Source of the DNA: Rosenbergiella nectarea
GTDB taxonomy: Bacteria; Pseudomonadota; Gammaproteobacteria; Enterobacterales; Enterobacteriaceae
DNA length: 64,000 nt
Reading direction: 5' to 3'
Assembly (NCBI RefSeq): GCF_900111105.1
Contig: NZ_FOGC01000002.1
Location: forward strand, 124,001 to 188,000
Shown: piece by piece, positions 62,462 through 64,000 of the stretch
How the letters are laid out: each line of letters opens with the position of its first letter
How positions within the stretch are numbered: the first letter of the stretch is position 1
The notes under the pieces: generated by a model
Databases searched by the model: none
The model's input: the letters and a program-made list of their open reading frames with translations, nothing else
Told to the model about the DNA's origin: nothing
Position numbers and translations under genes: made by a program

Positions 62462-64000
62462 AGATAAGGTCCTAGAGGGTGCGTGGGCGAAGTGTTATCA
62501 GAGTAATCGAAGGTGAATTCACAGTGTCCTTTGTCTAACAAATCAATAGAGACTTTGTTGTGAGACTGGATTCCGGTTAAGTACACTTCGCTATCGTAGC
62601 CCACGACAGTCGGTGACTCCTGATTAAGTTGGACTTGATAACCCGGTGCGATAGGTTGATGTTGACCATCAACAATCTTAACTAAGGCAGACATGACTTT
62701 TCTTACCTTGAAATCCACTAAAGTTCCTTGATTGTAGCTAGTGGTGACACTCTTCGAGGTGCTCACGGGTTGCCAATCGAGAGGCAGATGAGTAGGGTCA
62801 ATATAGAAATTATTTTTAACGTACGGAGTGATCCCCGAAACGAGTAAAGCCCCTTGACTATTGGTTGCACCCAAGTCCACACCGCCATTAATAATGTGAC
62901 TCCCCGGACCGGCGTTTTTTATAATGGTAAATGCATTATCGATACGTTGCGCAAAGAACAGCGAATTCTCTGCCAGAACGACTGAGCCAGTCGCTGAACC
63001 ATTTGCTTGATAATTCTGAGCAGCGCGTGCGAAGTCGAGGGTCAGGCTATTATATCGGGTGTTAACACTCGCATAGCCGCCAAAGCTATCCTCTTGTTTG
63101 GCTGTCTGATAATAGCCGCCATAATTCAGTGAGTTTTGGCTGGAGGTCGATAGCTTATCGAATTGCTGACGTAAACTACTTGTCCCAGCATTATTGCTGT
63201 AGTTAGAGGTTAAGTTAATATCATTACGAGGTTGGTATTGATAAGTCAAGAAGGCACTAACATCATGACTGTCACGTAAATTTTTATTCAAGGTTAAATA
63301 GAAGCTATTTGTACTCGTTATATTACCGCTAAGATTCAACGATACCGTTCGGTAAGTATCATTTCGATAGACAATGCTGTTGTAATTGGTTGAAATATTG
63401 AGCTGGGAGAATAGACGATAATTTAAGCCTCCTCGAGCAATAGTTGATGCATAGGGGCTGACGGTATTGATGTTCGATTCCATTGTCGTTGATGCTTGAT
63501 AACGTTTTTGTGAGACACGCGCCAGGTCATAATAGTCTTGATAAGTTCTTTGATAACTTGCATTGGCGGTTAGCTTCGGCGATAAACGACTTTCGATACC
63601 CACTAAGGTTAACCCACCCATACTGTTTTTGTACTGGCTACCGGCAATATCCGCATTGATAACGCCCATCCCCCAAAAACTTTTTGCTATGCCTAGCCCA
63701 GCATTATTAAGACCGTCGCTACTATTTTCAATATGTGTGCTCGCAGTTAACCGATCAGTTAAGCCGTAGCGTAGGCTACCGGCTGAAAAAACGACGTCAT
63801 TATCGTAGTGATTTGAAGCGCGGCCAAAATCGTAACGCGGGATACCGATATCTAACGAATATTCGCTCAGCCCTCGTTGCAGGATATTCGGTGAAAAATA
63901 ATATTTTGCCTCTGTCCTCACCTGACGGCCATTGGTGTCAGTCGTCACCAGGCTCACATCGGAGCCATTCACATAAGGCAGTGACTTGATATCAAAGGGA
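62452..64000 (-). CDS. Outer membrane usher of a Csu-type pilus (N-terminus outside the window)
   Basis: The frame is open past the right edge: before NGSDVSLVTTDTNGRQVRTE it reads PFDIKSLPYV. It then gives the usher body: PRYDFGRASNHYDNDVVFSAG, SLRYGLTDRLTASTHIENSSDGLNNAGLGIAKS, a long barrel with Tyr-rich repeats, and the C-terminal domains QNSLNYGG, PGSHIINGGVDLG and LDWQPVSTSKSVTTSYNQG. About 516 residues are visible, more than half of the usual 750-850. It directs secretion of pilus subunits across the outer membrane, with the downstream SCPU protein as tip subunit. Its stop overlaps the tip gene start by ten bases. No damage seen. Confidence 0.88.
   Translation of the reverse strand, partial: PFDIKSLPYVNGSDVSLVTTDTNGRQVRTEAKYYFSPNILQRGLSEYSLDIGIPRYDFGRASNHYDNDVVFSAGSLRYGLTDRLTASTHIENSSDGLNNAGLGIAKSFWGMGVINADIAGSQYKNSMGGLTLVGIESRLSPKLTANASYQRTYQDYYDLARVSQKRYQASTTMESNINTVSPYASTIARGGLNYRLFSQLNISTNYNSIVYRNDTYRTVSLNLSGNITSTNSFYLTLNKNLRDSHDVSAFLTYQYQPRNDINLTSNYSNNAGTSSLRQQFDKLSTSSQNSLNYGGYYQTAKQEDSFGGYASVNTRYNSLTLDFARAAQNYQANGSATGSVVLAENSLFFAQRIDNAFTIIKNAGPGSHIINGGVDLGATNSQGALLVSGITPYVKNNFYIDPTHLPLDWQPVSTSKSVTTSYNQGTLVDFKVRKVMSALVKIVDGQHQPIAPGYQVQLNQESPTVVGYDSEVYLTGIQSHNKVSIDLLDKGHCEFTFDYSDNTSPTHPLGPYLCH

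Overview
The window looks like chromosome from a plant-associated member of the Enterobacterales, most likely Erwiniaceae. The reasons are a Pantoea-type carotenoid cluster (crtEXYIB with convergent crtZ), a Pectobacterium-type pectin lyase beside a GH12 endoglucanase, a PL1 pectate lyase and a PqaA homologue, plus YdeP-, ZinT- and Csu-type genes. The moderate GC and the pigment plus pectinase combination would fit a nectar or fruit genus such as Rosenbergiella or Tatumella, but that is a guess from memory.

Layout. 1-4983: right part of a P2/186-like prophage (Dam, DnaQ-like exonuclease, TraR-type zinc finger, DUF2732, DUF5347, Fil-like, CII, Apl/Cox-like, CI, integrase), ending in the duplicated 3' part of a tRNA-Ile(CAT) gene. 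5000-8060: AT-rich accessory DNA with an alginate-lyase-like enzyme, tiny ORFs and a wrecked Tat-signal protein. 9099-17873: a BapA-like repeat adhesin with its own type I secretion genes (TolC-like, ABC ATPase, HlyD-like); the ATPase is split by a -1 frameshift. 19059-34273: a plant-cell-wall and secretion island made of GH12 glucanase, Tat-type pectin lyase, a virB1-4,6-11 type IV secretion operon without virB5 or virD4, pectate lyase, PqaA and an alpha/beta hydrolase.

35184-38377: a lactate-permease family gene, then a decayed IS200/IS605 tnpB whose right end cuts an MFS transporter gene. 38387-45316: YtfJ-like protein and the zeaxanthin glucoside pathway. 45511-48339: VOC protein, DoxX/LysR divergent pair and an orphan protein that looks like a polymorphic toxin. 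48770-56068: a scavenging cluster with a cystine-type ABC transporter, two M20 amidohydrolases, a MetQ/NlpA lipoprotein and an OprD-like porin; by family analogy it could import and deacylate N-acyl or sulfur-containing amino acids. 56085-61060: a permease remnant, a YdeP-type molybdoenzyme, DoxX, a tyrosine phosphatase and ZinT with a recognisable Zur box. 61413-64000: the distal end of a Csu-type chaperone-usher operon whose tip subunit is out of frame at an 8-base homopolymer.

Several genes are broken by single-base shifts (near 14780, 37312, 45515 and 62370), two of them in runs of one base. They may be real decay, phase variation or assembly error, and raw reads would tell. No wholly new system could be proven from sequence alone. 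The best candidates for follow-up are the type IV secretion operon embedded among pectinases, the Tat-dependent pectin lyase, the orphan toxin-like protein at 47659-48339 and the N-acyl amino acid/sulfur scavenging cluster.
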